DNA of 64,000 nt from Bacteroidales bacterium (GTDB lineage: Bacteria; Bacteroidota; Bacteroidia; Bacteroidales; UBA10428), in assembly GCA_016933335.1 (NCBI GenBank), contig JAFGBD010000074.1, forward strand, positions 1 through 64,000, read 5' to 3'. Below, one piece after another: positions 17,719 to 26,769 of the stretch; the first letter of the stretch is position 1, and the number at the start of each line of letters is the position of its first letter. Made by a program: the position numbers and the translations under genes. The notes beneath the pieces were generated by a model. That model ran no database searches. It was not told the origin of the DNA and worked only from the letters and a program-made list of their open reading frames with translations.

Positions 17719-18873
17719 ATGCTGGCAACAATATCACATCTGGCCTTACAGCAATACTGGTGGGCGATCATATCCCTTCTGGGAAGCATCCTTGTTTTTC
17801 TGATGTTTGTCCAGGGAGGCCAGACACTGATTTATACACTGGGGAAGACAGAGGATGAAAGAACCATGCTGGTAAACTCTCTCGGCCGGAAATGGGAATT
17901 TACCTTCACAACACTGGTGACATTTGGCGGAGCCTTTTTTGCTTCATTTCCGCTTTTTTATTCGACAAGTTTCGGAGGCGCTTACTGGATGTGGCTGGCC
18001 ATACTCTTTTGTTTTATCATCCAGGCTGTTTCCTATGAATTCAGGTCAAAGCCCAACAATCTCTTCGGCCACAGAACCTATGAGATCTTTTTGTTCATCA
18101 ACGGAGCGGTTGGCACCATTCTTATTGGTACAGTTGTCGGAACATTTTTTAATGGTTCGGAGTTTTCGGTAAACTTTGGCAACCTGGCTGGTGAGGGTAA
18201 TCCGGCCATCTCAAGATGGGAGATATCCACACGTGGATTCGAGGCTGTGCTGAACCTGCACAACCTGTCTCTGGGACTGGCAGTTTTTTTCCTGGCACGG
18301 ATTCTGGCACTGCTGTACTTCATGAATAATGTGGATGATGATGTTGTATTCAAACGAACAAGAAGACAGCTTCTGATCAACGCCATACCCTTCCTGTTCT
18401 TTTTCCTGTTTTTCGTTGTGAGACTGCTACTGATGAAGGGGTATGCCTATGATGCCGCAACAAAGGTGGTTTTCACGGAGAAATTCAAATACCTGCACAA
18501 CCTTTTACAAATACCGTTAACCGGTGTGATGTTCCTGGCAGGAACCATTCTGGTTCTTTATGGCATCATAAAATCGTTGATTGATTATTATACGAAAGGC
18601 ATCTGGTTTTCAGGGATTGGAACCATCCTGGTTGTTTTCTCATTGTTTGCTATAGCAGGTTATAACCATACAGCCTATTATCCTTCGGATTTTGACCTGC
18701 AGAGCTCACTTACCATAGAAAACAGCTCATCGAGCAGGTATACCCTGACAGTGATGGGCTATGTTTCACTGCTTATCCCTTTTGTTGCGGCATATATTTA
18801 TGTTGCATGGAAGTCTATCAATAAAAAAAGAATAAGTACAAAAGAAATCAGCGAAGAATCACATATATATTAA
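17719..18873 (+). CDS. cydB: Cytochrome bd quinol oxidase subunit II
   Basis: CydB is the structural partner of CydA. The 384 residues form about nine hydrophobic helices. The N-terminal LQQYWWAIISLLGSILVFLMF and the QGGQTLIYTLGKTEDER segment are family-typical. An unusually good Shine-Dalgarno sequence, AAGGAGG, lies at the end of cydA about 10 bases before the ATG, uncommon in this lineage. A 47-residue membrane peptide follows downstream. Confidence 0.96.
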   Translation: MLATISHLALQQYWWAIISLLGSILVFLMFVQGGQTLIYTLGKTEDERTMLVNSLGRKWEFTFTTLVTFGGAFFASFPLFYSTSFGGAYWMWLAILFCFIIQAVSYEFRSKPNNLFGHRTYEIFLFINGAVGTILIGTVVGTFFNGSEFSVNFGNLAGEGNPAISRWEISTRGFEAVLNLHNLSLGLAVFFLARILALLYFMNNVDDDVVFKRTRRQLLINAIPFLFFFLFFVVRLLLMKGYAYDAATKVVFTEKFKYLHNLLQIPLTGVMFLAGTILVLYGIIKSLIDYYTKGIWFSGIGTILVVFSLFAIAGYNHTAYYPSDFDLQSSLTIENSSSSRYTLTVMGYVSLLIPFVAAYIYVAWKSINKKRISTKEISEESHIY

Positions 18874-18977
18874 AAAGACAGGAGAGCATCTTTTAAACTG
18901 GCGATGGCAGGAATAATCAAAAATCTTGGATAAAAAGCATTCAATTCAGTCATTAAACCATCAAATAAAACTATGAC

Positions 18978-19121
18978 ATGTACTGGCATGCAATCATTAC
19001 TTATTTAATATGGCCGGTTTTGGTACTGATCACTTACGGGCTTGTGAATTATTTAATTAAGAAAACAGAATATTCAGGGAAGAAACCGGAGGAAAAAACA
19101 GGTAACCGTAAATCCGGTTAA
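18978..19121 (+). CDS. 47-residue single-helix membrane peptide after cydB, CydX-like
   Basis: ATG at 18978 to TAA at 19119-19121 encodes 47 residues. The protein begins MYWHAIITYLIWPVLVLITY, has one hydrophobic helix at about residues 5-26 and a charged tail (IKKTEYSGKKPEEKTGNRK). The layout (short N-terminus with Trp, one helix, charged C-terminus) is that of the small bd-oxidase subunits such as CydX. It lies 104 bases downstream of cydB on the same strand and ends 3 bases before the convergent pssA stop. Homology to CydX is not established; the call rests on size, topology and position. Confidence 0.65.
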   Translation: MYWHAIITYLIWPVLVLITYGLVNYLIKKTEYSGKKPEEKTGNRKSG

Positions 19122-19124
19122 CAC

Positions 19125-19847
19125 TTAATTCTTTATTTTCAACAGGTTAGTTGCAACAGACATGATAATGTAAAGGGCAATGATCACCGCTAGACCCGGT
19201 ATTCCGACCAGAATAAGGATAACAATGGATAAAATCAATAATGTATATCTTGACCAGTTGTTTTGCAGGTTCAAATTTTCGAATTTGAGTGAAAACATGC
19301 GGATATTGGTAATCATCAGCGCAGAAAACAACAGGTTAACAATCAGCAGAAACCACAGGTTTCCGGTCAGGTTGTATAATGGGATGCCGGCCCGGGTTTC
19401 TGAAAGCACACCCAGGGATGAAACAAACAACGCAGTGGCAGGGGTTGGCAGTCCCCTGAAACTTTTGGACTGTGTATCGTCAATATTGAATTTTGCGAGT
19501 CTCAGAACTGCAAAAATCACAATGATAAATGAAGAATAGAGGAATACGTGACGGGCAAATCCTTCAATCTCAACCTGATCCTGAAGTGAATCAGTCATCA
19601 GGCGAAACATGATCAAGGCAGGTGCAACCCCGAAACTGACTGCATCTGAAAGAGAATCAAGTTGTTTCCCCAATGCAGATATTGCCTTCAGCATTCTTGC
19701 AAACATACCGTCAAGAAAGTCAAATACCGATGCTATCAATATAAAATAGCCGGCAGCGGCAAGATTACCGTTGGCCGAACAGGCAATGGATATGCAACCG
19801 GAAAAAAGGGCCAGACAGGTAATAAAAGAAGGAATTGTTTTTTTCAT
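19125..19847 (-). CDS. pssA: CDP-diacylglycerol-serine O-phosphatidyltransferase
   Basis: PssA makes phosphatidylserine, the precursor of phosphatidylethanolamine, at the inner membrane. The 240-residue protein carries the complete CDP-alcohol phosphotransferase motif: Asp46-Gly47-x2-Ala50-Arg51-x8-Gly60-x3-Asp64-x3-Asp68. About seven hydrophobic helices follow. The chance alternative PgsA is less likely given the N-terminal KKTIPSFITCLALFSGC, typical of PssA. It converges on the cyd operon. Confidence 0.92.
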   Translation of the reverse strand: MKKTIPSFITCLALFSGCISIACSANGNLAAAGYFILIASVFDFLDGMFARMLKAISALGKQLDSLSDAVSFGVAPALIMFRLMTDSLQDQVEIEGFARHVFLYSSFIIVIFAVLRLAKFNIDDTQSKSFRGLPTPATALFVSSLGVLSETRAGIPLYNLTGNLWFLLIVNLLFSALMITNIRMFSLKFENLNLQNNWSRYTLLILSIVILILVGIPGLAVIIALYIIMSVATNLLKIKN

Positions 19848-20206
19848 GACACAGGAAGCTTAAAAATTACTTTAAAAGTATAAAATTATTTCAGATTGAC
19901 CGGAGAGATTTTAATGACGAAAAAGTTAAAATGTTGATATTCCAAACGTAACGACATATTTGTATTTCTTAATGCATCATTTGGGTTAATATTTGTTTAA
20001 ATATATGGCACTAATAAAGTTTTATGGTTAATATTGAAACTCTGAAGTATATTAAACGTTTTTAACATATGATTCCGGCTGACAGTTTATTTTTACAGAT
20101 TATAGTATTATTTTTGTCCGGATTTCACAAAAGATGATATTTAAAAAGAGGCTGCTTTAACCTTTTGAAACAGCTTCGTTTAAATCTGACAATAAAAAAC
20201 AAACAG
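19848..20206. other. Divergent spacer between pssA and the HAD-family gene
   Basis: This AT-rich 359-base stretch holds no gene. It contains a Bacteroidetes-type promoter for the rightward genes at 20086-20116. In-frame sequence from the TTG at 20165 is open but I treat the ATG at 20207 as the start. Confidence 0.55.
20086..20116 (+). promoter_or_regulatory. Bacteroidetes-type promoter for the HAD/QC genes
   Basis: TTTA (20086-20089), a 19-base spacer and TATTTTTG (20109-20116) match the TTTG-N19/21-TAnnTTTG pattern with one mismatch in the -33 box. The predicted transcript would start about 80 bases before the ATG at 20207. Confidence 0.45.
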
Positions 20207-20632
20207 ATGAAAATTGCTGTAGATTTCGACGGAACAATAGTAGAACACCGTTATCCGCAAATAGGTGAAGAAAAACTGTTTGCATTTGAAACCTTAAAAC
20301 AATTGCAGAAACTTGGGCATTTGCTTATATTATGGACATTCAGAACCGGAAAAGAGCTTGATGAAGCGATTGAATTCTGCCGCAAAAGAGGTATTGAGTT
20401 TTATGCTGTGAACAAGAGCTTTCCTGAAGAAGAATTTGATCCTGAATCAATAAGCCGGAAAATAGATGCTGATGTGTTTATTGATGACAGAAATGTCGGA
20501 GGGTTTCCCGGCTGGAGTGAAATATGGCAGATGTTAAATCCTGATTATGCAGATTCTGATCTGGATGAACTTACCAGTCTTACAAGAAGAGCTGATGGAG
20601 TTGGCAGCAGGTTAAAAAAGCTTTTCAGATAA
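20207..20632 (+). CDS. Small HAD-superfamily hydrolase
   Basis: The 141-residue protein begins MKIAVDFDGTIVEH, where Asp6 and Asp8 of DFDGT are the HAD nucleophile and acid. LWTFRTG supplies the motif II Thr/Ser region and VFIDDRNVGG the metal-binding Asp pair of motif IV. It lacks a sizeable cap domain, as in the small phosphatases typified by Bacteroides BT0820-type proteins. The substrate is unknown. I chose ATG 20207 because the HAD motif normally lies at the very N-terminus. The glutaminyl-cyclase gene follows 26 bases later and may be co-transcribed. Confidence 0.82.
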   Translation: MKIAVDFDGTIVEHRYPQIGEEKLFAFETLKQLQKLGHLLILWTFRTGKELDEAIEFCRKRGIEFYAVNKSFPEEEFDPESISRKIDADVFIDDRNVGGFPGWSEIWQMLNPDYADSDLDELTSLTRRADGVGSRLKKLFR

Positions 20633-20658
20633 TTTCCGGAAAGAAAGAAACACTTGAA

Positions 20659-21774
20659 ATGAAATACTATTGCAAAATATCCGCAATGGAACTGGCAATC
20701 ATACTTCTTATGCTCGTAAAAATAGTTGGATGTTCGCAGGAGAAAAATTCAGAAAAGCATTCTTCAGATATAGTAAAACCCGTAAAAAAGCAGGTTGCAG
20801 AGATTACCGCACCCAACCACAGCGATATTTTCAGATGCGGAGATTCAATAAGGGTGAGGTTTAACATCAGGGAAAGAACTGCACATCTTGATTCGGTTGT
20901 GATAAAAGCAGGTATTAATTCCACGGTAACCTATTCAGGTGATTATAGTTCTGTTTACTGGGTAACAGATGGCGCAAGGGTGGGGCAGAATATTATCAAA
21001 GCCACATTTCATTACAATGACAGTATGAAAGAGAATCATTCAGTAGCCATCACTCTTCTTTCAGATGTTATTCCCAGGTCATACAAATACCGGGTTGTAC
21101 AGACATACCCTCATGATGAGGAGGCCTTTACACAAGGTTTGATTTATCATGACGGATACCTGCTGGAGAGTACCGGACAAAACAGGAAATCATCTTTAAG
21201 AAAGGTGAAAATATCAACCGGTGAGATTGTGCAGATTGTTAATCTCGATCCGGGCTTTTTTGGTGAAGGTTTAACCATACTCAGGGACAAGATATACCAG
21301 TTAACCTGGAAAAAACAAACCGGTTTTGTTTATGATCTGAATAATCTTGGTCTGTTGAAAACATTCAATTTCACCAATGAGGAAGGATGGGGACTGACCT
21401 CAACAGATGATAACCTGGTTATGACCGATGGCAGTTCTTTTTTATATATTATTGAACCGGAATATTTTACACAGATTGAGCAAATAGATGTATTTAACCA
21501 TAAAGGAAGAATCACGCAGCTTAATGAGCTTGAATATGTGAATGGTAAAATTTTAGCCAATGTACTTGGTGAGACGTTTATTTTGGTGATTGATCCTTTA
21601 AGTGGTAAAGTTACCGGAGAAATTGAATTAAAGGCACTTGTTCCAAAAGAACTTGACGGGGATATGCATAAAGTCCTTAATGGGATTGCATATAATGAAG
21701 AAACAGGAAATTTATTTGTTACAGGCAAATACTGGCCTCTGCTTTATGAAATCGAGATTGAAGGAGGTATCTGA
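20659..21774 (+). CDS. Glutaminyl-peptide cyclotransferase, lipoprotein
   Basis: This 371-residue enzyme converts N-terminal Gln to pyroglutamate. The N-terminus carries a lipoprotein signal with lipobox KIVGC (about residue 25), so it is probably anchored in the periplasm. Residues 30-130 form an Ig-like beta domain. Residues about 145-370 form the glutamine-cyclotransferase beta-propeller, recognisable from YPHDEEAFTQGLIYHDG, LLESTGQNRKSSLRK, FFGEGLTIL, YQLTWKKQTGFVYD and LNELEYVNGKILAN. It is the plant-papain-type QC. Its likely substrates are exported proteins that start with Gln after signal-peptide cleavage, several of which are encoded in this window. Confidence 0.9.
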   Translation: MKYYCKISAMELAIILLMLVKIVGCSQEKNSEKHSSDIVKPVKKQVAEITAPNHSDIFRCGDSIRVRFNIRERTAHLDSVVIKAGINSTVTYSGDYSSVYWVTDGARVGQNIIKATFHYNDSMKENHSVAITLLSDVIPRSYKYRVVQTYPHDEEAFTQGLIYHDGYLLESTGQNRKSSLRKVKISTGEIVQIVNLDPGFFGEGLTILRDKIYQLTWKKQTGFVYDLNNLGLLKTFNFTNEEGWGLTSTDDNLVMTDGSSFLYIIEPEYFTQIEQIDVFNHKGRITQLNELEYVNGKILANVLGETFILVIDPLSGKVTGEIELKALVPKELDGDMHKVLNGIAYNEETGNLFVTGKYWPLLYEIEIEGGI

Positions 21775-21954
21775 GCGGATTGTTATCGTGGCTTTTCAAA
21801 ATTCAGATTGACTGCTTTTTCCCGGAAAATAAGTATTACATAATTTAGGAGAACGATAAGAACTGTTTCTGACCAGAATATTTTGTGTATATTAGGTTAA
21901 AATATTTGCAGCGGTATTCCTTTTTTTTTGTATTTTTATCCAAACAGATATATT

Positions 21955-22332
21955 ATGAAAGCATTTAAAGCAGAAGCCACTGAATTTACACCCAAAATAT
22001 ATTTTGATCCGGATAACTTACCGTTTATTATTGCAGGAGTTTCAAGACCTGAGAATGCAAATGAATTCTATGAACCCGTCATTGACTGGCTGCGACTTTA
22101 TAAAGAGAATCCTCTGATTGAAACTGATATTGATTTCCAGTTTGACTATTTCAATACTTCCTCCCTGAAGTACTTCCTCATCATCCTATCTCAGTTCAAA
22201 GAAATCGTGGACTCGGGGAAAAAAGTCCGTATAAGCTGGTATTATGACGAAGAGGATGATTCAATGCTTGAAGCCGGCAGAAACCTTGAGGAACTTAGTG
22301 AACTGAATTTCAAGTTCAGGATATCTGAATAA
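21955..22332 (+). CDS. SiaC-like (DUF1987) regulatory phosphoprotein
   Basis: The protein has 125 residues from ATG 21955. It matches the DUF1987/SiaC family: TPKIYFDPDNLPFIIAGVSRPENANEFYEPVIDWL, then FQFDYFNTSSLKYFL, where the TSS run is the expected phosphorylation site. In Pseudomonas, SiaC is controlled by a SiaA phosphatase and SiaB kinase and activates the diguanylate cyclase SiaD. None of these partners lies nearby, so this is an orphan copy. A possible promoter, TTTG-N22-TATTTTTA, lies at 21905-21938 and would give a leader of only about 10 bases. Confidence 0.8.
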   Translation: MKAFKAEATEFTPKIYFDPDNLPFIIAGVSRPENANEFYEPVIDWLRLYKENPLIETDIDFQFDYFNTSSLKYFLIILSQFKEIVDSGKKVRISWYYDEEDDSMLEAGRNLEELSELNFKFRISE

Positions 22333-22710
22333 TTACTGTCGCCCTGTCCTGTGCTTTCCATGTAAATGGTTTTTAATTGTCAGATCTGATTTTTCATCTT
22401 TAAAGTGTGGTTTTAAATTGCCGTACCATTCGCTTTTCAATTTCAGGAATGAAACGTACATGATAAAATAACCATTGTTTTCTTATAAGGAATGATTATT
22501 GACTATAACAAAAATTAATTACATGAAGTATTGATTGTTAACAGTGTGATTGCTGAATTGTTAATAACTTGTTTAAAAAACGAAACAAAATGTTTACAAA
22601 AGAAAAACGCCTGAAAAATCCTGTTGATTTATTAAATAGTATTTTTGAGATTCCAATTAAATAAAATTACTTATCATTGCATAAATCTTAGCTTATTTAA
22701 ATACTCACTA
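22333..22710. other. AT-rich region upstream of parA
   Basis: The 378 bases are strongly AT-rich with runs such as TTGTTAATAACTTG and TGTTTACAAAAG. I looked for parS palindromes and DnaA boxes and saw no convincing one. A single -7-type box (TATTTTTG, 22640-22647) lies 64 bases before parA. Confidence 0.5.
22640..22647 (+). promoter_or_regulatory. -7 promoter box upstream of parA
   Basis: TATTTTTG matches TAnnTTTG exactly, 64 bases before the parA ATG. No good -33 box is found 19-21 bases upstream, so this is a weak call. Confidence 0.3.
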
Positions 22711-23511
22711 ATGGCTAAAATAATAGCACTGGCAAATCAAAAAGGAGGGGTGGGCAAAACTACCACAGCCATTAACCTTGCTGCAAGTCTGGCTGTTCTG
22801 GAAAAAAAAGTTCTGCTGGTGGATGCAGATCCTCAGGCAAATGCAACGTCAGGTTTGGGCTTCGATGTTAAGAATGTTAAGACCAGTATTTATGAATGTC
22901 TGATTGATGAAACAAATCCGAATGATATCATACTGAATTCTGAGATCGAAGGACTTGATCTGATTCCATCCCATATTGATCTGGTAGGTGCAGAGATAGA
23001 AATGCTCAATATGCCCAGCCGGGAAAGAATATTGAAGACTGTCCTGGAGAAAATTACACTCCCGTATGATTACATGTTAATTGACTGCTCTCCTTCACTG
23101 GGACTGATAACAGTAAATTCTCTTACTGCAGCTGATTCGGTTCTGATACCTGTGCAATGTGAATATTTTGCACTTGAAGGATTGGGTAAGTTATTAAATA
23201 CCATAAAAATCATCCAGGGACGACTGAATACCAATCTTGAAATCGAAGGTTTTGTACTTACCATGTACGATTCCAGGCTCAGGTTATCCAACCAGGTAGT
23301 TGAAGAGGTCAGAAAACACTTCCACCAGATGGTTTTTGAGACCATAATACAGCGAAATATCAAGTTAAGTGAGTCTCCAAGTTTCGGAAAACCAGTTGTC
23401 ATGTATGATGCAGAATCAAGAGGCTCTATAAACTATTTGAACCTTGCCCGTGAACTGCTTCAAAAAAACAATGCTACCAAAATGAGTAATCACGAAAAAA
23501 TAATCGAATAA
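22711..23511 (+). CDS. parA: ParA/Soj chromosome-partitioning ATPase
   Basis: ParA drives origin segregation by ATP-dependent DNA binding. The 266-residue protein starts MAKIIALANQKGGVGKTT; the deviant Walker A motif is at residues 11-18. DADPQANATSG is the Walker A' region and LIDCSPSLGLITVN the Walker B/A'' region. I chose the ATG at 22711, since the Walker motif normally lies right after the N-terminus. parB begins 7 bases after the stop. Confidence 0.95.
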   Translation: MAKIIALANQKGGVGKTTTAINLAASLAVLEKKVLLVDADPQANATSGLGFDVKNVKTSIYECLIDETNPNDIILNSEIEGLDLIPSHIDLVGAEIEMLNMPSRERILKTVLEKITLPYDYMLIDCSPSLGLITVNSLTAADSVLIPVQCEYFALEGLGKLLNTIKIIQGRLNTNLEIEGFVLTMYDSRLRLSNQVVEEVRKHFHQMVFETIIQRNIKLSESPSFGKPVVMYDAESRGSINYLNLARELLQKNNATKMSNHEKIIE

Positions 23512-23518
23512 ATTCATT

Positions 23519-24403
23519 ATGGCCAGAAAAAACGCATTAGGCAGAGGATTAGGTGCATTAATAGATAATGATGAAGAAAGGGACCTTGTGCACAGCAGAA
23601 TGAGTACAGGAATAGAAATCCCTGTTGCTCATATCAACACAAATCCTTTTCAGCCGAGAACAAGATTTGATAATGATTCTCTGGAGGAACTGGCTGATTC
23701 TATGAAGCAAATCGGGATCATACAACCTATTACAGTCCGTGAAACACCAGATGGTTACTACCAGTTGATTACAGGAGAACGCAGGTTACGTGCAGCTAAA
23801 ATAGCGGGGATAAACAAAATTCCTGCCTATATCCGCGGAGCCGATGATAATGATCTGCTGGAAATGGCTCTTGTGGAAAACATTCAGAGAGAAGATCTGG
23901 ATGCCATTGAAATAGCTATCAGTTTTCAAAGACTAATTGATGAGTGCAATCTGACACAGGAAGATCTGGGCCAGCGTGTCGGTAAGAAAAGGGCCACGGT
24001 ATCCAATTATATCAGGCTTCTGAAACTGCCTGCCGAGATACAACTTGGTATAAGGGAAAAGAAAATATCGATGGGACATGCGAGGGCTATCATTAATATT
24101 GAAGATCCAAAAGAGCAGCTTGAGCTGTTTTACAGGATTATCAAGCATGATTTGTCTGTCAGGAAAGTTGAAGCAATTGTCAGGAAACTGACAGAAAAAA
24201 AAGAAGAGCCGGAAACACCTGATGGCGAAAAAACCCCATTATCCCAATCATACGAGGAGCTCAAAAACCATCTTTCAGAATTTTTTAAAGCCAGTGTCGA
24301 TTTTAAACGCAATAATAAAGGAGCAGGAAAAATCGTTATACCTTTTGTCTCAGATGATGATCTGGAAAGAATCATCGCCATTTTTGACAGTCTCAGGACC
24401 TGA
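23519..24403 (+). CDS. parB: ParB/Spo0J chromosome-partitioning protein
   Basis: ParB is the parS-binding CTPase clamp that works with ParA. The 294 residues start with the ParA-stimulating segment (KNALGRGLGALI). GERRLRAA (86-93) is the CTP-binding arginine-rich box and ENIQRE (120-125) is box III. A helix-turn-helix occupies about 145-170 (TQEDLGQRVGKKRATVSNYIR). The C-terminal dimerisation region is at about 250-294. I saw no parS site in the window. Confidence 0.95.
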   Translation: MARKNALGRGLGALIDNDEERDLVHSRMSTGIEIPVAHINTNPFQPRTRFDNDSLEELADSMKQIGIIQPITVRETPDGYYQLITGERRLRAAKIAGINKIPAYIRGADDNDLLEMALVENIQREDLDAIEIAISFQRLIDECNLTQEDLGQRVGKKRATVSNYIRLLKLPAEIQLGIREKKISMGHARAIINIEDPKEQLELFYRIIKHDLSVRKVEAIVRKLTEKKEEPETPDGEKTPLSQSYEELKNHLSEFFKASVDFKRNNKGAGKIVIPFVSDDDLERIIAIFDSLRT

Positions 24404-24427
24404 CTGCATATTTAAAATACACAAGTT

Positions 24428-24991
24428 TTGACCGGCAGCAGATTAAGATATTTGATATTCTTATTGTACGCTTTATCCTTCCTTTCTGTTAACAGCGTTT
24501 GCCAGGAAGATCAGGCTCCTGATGACTCGTTAACCGCCGGGTACCATTCTCCTGCAAAAGCTGTAATTATGTCGGCAATTGTCCCGGGACTTGGTCAGAT
24601 CTACAATGGAAGGATCTGGAAATTACCTGTCTTATACGGAGGTGAGATGGCTGCCATCTATTCATACCATTTTTATCAGGTCCGGTATAAGAAAGTACTG
24701 AACATCCTGAAGGAAGACATCGGAACAGGACAGGACAGATATGAGGTCTATGGAAGACAAATAGCCGGTACCTCAATGGAACGGGCAAGGGATTTTTATC
24801 GCAGATACCGTGATTACAGCGGTTTGGTCATTGTGGGTCTTTATGCACTGAATATTATTGATGCAATGGTGGATGCACATTTCTATGAATACGATATATC
24901 TGATGATCTGAGCCTGAAAATACAACCTGGTATCCTGCCGTCTGACTTCCATTCCGGAGGCATAGGTCTGAATATATGCATGAGATTTTAA
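24428..24991 (+). CDS. DUF5683-family membrane-associated protein
   Basis: The 187-residue protein starts at TTG 24428. An in-frame stop at 24413 and the absence of an upstream ATG/GTG leave no other start that retains the signal peptide (hydrophobic stretch then NSVC before Gln26). The core is KAVIMSAIVPGLGQIYNGRIWKLPVLYGGEMAAIY, the DUF5683 hallmark: two hydrophobic segments with a GLGQIYN turn. The conserved place of this family after parB in Bacteroidetes suggests an envelope-linked role, but the function is unknown. Confidence 0.78.
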   Translation: MTGSRLRYLIFLLYALSFLSVNSVCQEDQAPDDSLTAGYHSPAKAVIMSAIVPGLGQIYNGRIWKLPVLYGGEMAAIYSYHFYQVRYKKVLNILKEDIGTGQDRYEVYGRQIAGTSMERARDFYRRYRDYSGLVIVGLYALNIIDAMVDAHFYEYDISDDLSLKIQPGILPSDFHSGGIGLNICMRF

Positions 24992-25168
24992 CGGGAAGTA
25001 TTCATTATTGATATACAGCTGAATTATTATATATTGATAGTAAATAAGTTACGGGATATATCCCTTAAATTGTTAAGAAATTTAATGACAATTCTTTGTG
25101 AAATTTGTTAATATCGCAACTGGTTTTATTTGAATTAAAGGGTTTATAACTAAAATGGGGAAAAGATA

Positions 25169-26752
25169 ATGAAGGGAATTGAAAGAATTGTATTGAATTT
25201 TATCCTCTTTCTGATATTTACCGGAAATACATTTGCGCAGCTAACAGATTCCATCGATATTGCCTTTGACGATACCATTGGAATTGAATCTAATTTTAAT
25301 GCCAATCTGGACAGTGTTGCCAACCTCTGGTATGTTGGTGAATCTGTTGATACCATTGAGGCGGCCACTGAGATAGAAACAGTTGTATCTGGTCTTTCGG
25401 ATGAAATATTGATTGATCGTATCAACAGCATACCCGGCATCATCCCGTTATCTTACAATACCATAGTTAGGCGCTATATAGAGATGTATACAGGCAGGAG
25501 AGCCGAACTGGTCTGCAATATGCTTGGTCTGGCTGAATATTACTTCCCGGTTTTTGACCATATTCTGGATTATCACGGACTGCCAAATGAGCTGAAATAC
25601 CTGTCTGTCATAGAATCTGCCCTTAATCCCAGGGCATATTCAAGGGCCAGGGCTGCTGGAATATGGCAGTTCATGTACGGTACCGGAAAAATGTACGGAT
25701 TGACCATCAATTCACTTGTTGATGAGAGGCTGGATCCGTTTAAGTCAACACACGCAGCTGCAAGGTTTCTGAAAGATCTGTACGGGAAATACAATGACTG
25801 GATACTGGCCATTGCAGCTTATAACTGCGGTCCCGGTAATGTCAACAGGGCTATCAGACGATCCGGAGGAAAAACCAACTACTGGGATCTGTACTTTTAT
25901 CTTCCCAGGGAAACACGCGGCTATGTTCCAGCCTTCATTGCCGCCATGTATGTTATGAACTTTAACGCTGAACACAACCTGTACCCGAAAAGCATTGATC
26001 TTTCACTGCTCAATGATACCATCATGGTAACAGACAAACTTCATCTTGAACAGGTTTCCAAAGTATTGAATATACCGATGAAACAGCTCAGGGATATGAA
26101 TCCCCAATACCGTGCAGACATCATTCCGGGATCTGCCGCACATCCTTTTGCCCTGAGGTTACCCGAACCATATACATTAAAATTTATTGATTACCACGAT
26201 TCAATTTTTGCATTCAACGATTCGGTTTATTTTAACAACGACAAGCTGTTGACCAGTCCCACTTATTACACAAAATCCTCATATTATCATGAACCACCGT
26301 CAGGTAACATGAGCAAGCTTTATTACACTGTCAAATCAGGTGATAATCTCGGGTATATTGCAGAGTGGTACCATGTCAGGGTATCTGACCTGCGCTACTG
26401 GAATAATATCAGAAGGAACCTTATACGTTCGGGTCAGAAGCTTGTTATTTATGTTCCCAGGAACAAGGCTGCCGGGTACAGTAAGATCAATAATATGACT
26501 TTTGCCGAAAAACAAAAGATGATTGGCAAAGATGTCACCAGTGCAGCCCGGTCTTCTCCGGACATTACCGCATCGACCGGTATAAATTTTGACAATTTTA
26601 TTTATTATACTGTCAGAGAAGGAGATACACTCTGGGATATAGCCAAAAAGTATCCGGGAATTTCAGATGATGATATCAAACGTTTGAATAACATCAATGA
26701 TGTCAGTAAAATAAAACCTGGACAAAGACTGAAGATCAAGCCAAAGACCTGA
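25169..26752 (+). CDS. Membrane-bound lytic murein transglycosylase D-like, SLT plus two LysM
   Basis: This 527-residue enzyme cleaves the MurNAc-GlcNAc bond of peptidoglycan to form 1,6-anhydroMurNAc ends. A signal peptide (1-23, ending TFA before Gln24) exports it. The SLT domain covers about 120-235: SVIESALNP contains the catalytic Glu149, then GIWQFM (164-169) and AYNCGPGNVNRA (217-228). Two LysM peptidoglycan-binding repeats lie at about 385-430 (YYTVKSGDNLGYIAEWY) and 479-525 (YYTVREGDTLWDIAKKY). An SGNH protein and an MBOAT gene follow within 17 and 8 bases. Confidence 0.93.
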   Translation: MKGIERIVLNFILFLIFTGNTFAQLTDSIDIAFDDTIGIESNFNANLDSVANLWYVGESVDTIEAATEIETVVSGLSDEILIDRINSIPGIIPLSYNTIVRRYIEMYTGRRAELVCNMLGLAEYYFPVFDHILDYHGLPNELKYLSVIESALNPRAYSRARAAGIWQFMYGTGKMYGLTINSLVDERLDPFKSTHAAARFLKDLYGKYNDWILAIAAYNCGPGNVNRAIRRSGGKTNYWDLYFYLPRETRGYVPAFIAAMYVMNFNAEHNLYPKSIDLSLLNDTIMVTDKLHLEQVSKVLNIPMKQLRDMNPQYRADIIPGSAAHPFALRLPEPYTLKFIDYHDSIFAFNDSVYFNNDKLLTSPTYYTKSSYYHEPPSGNMSKLYYTVKSGDNLGYIAEWYHVRVSDLRYWNNIRRNLIRSGQKLVIYVPRNKAAGYSKINNMTFAEKQKMIGKDVTSAARSSPDITASTGINFDNFIYYTVREGDTLWDIAKKYPGISDDDIKRLNNINDVSKIKPGQRLKIKPKT

Positions 26753-26769
26753 AAGCCATTTGGTATTTT

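Noticed and set aside
20165..20206. TTG start giving 14 extra residues on the HAD protein
   Set aside because: The HAD motif normally lies at the N-terminus, and ATG 20207 fits this.
22333..22710. AT-rich region before parA as a replication origin
   Set aside because: No cluster of DnaA boxes was found and dnaA is not adjacent.
25053..25064. GGGATATATCCC palindrome upstream of the transglycosylase gene
   Set aside because: A 6+6 palindrome is expected more than ten times in a window of this size; no second copy or known regulator.
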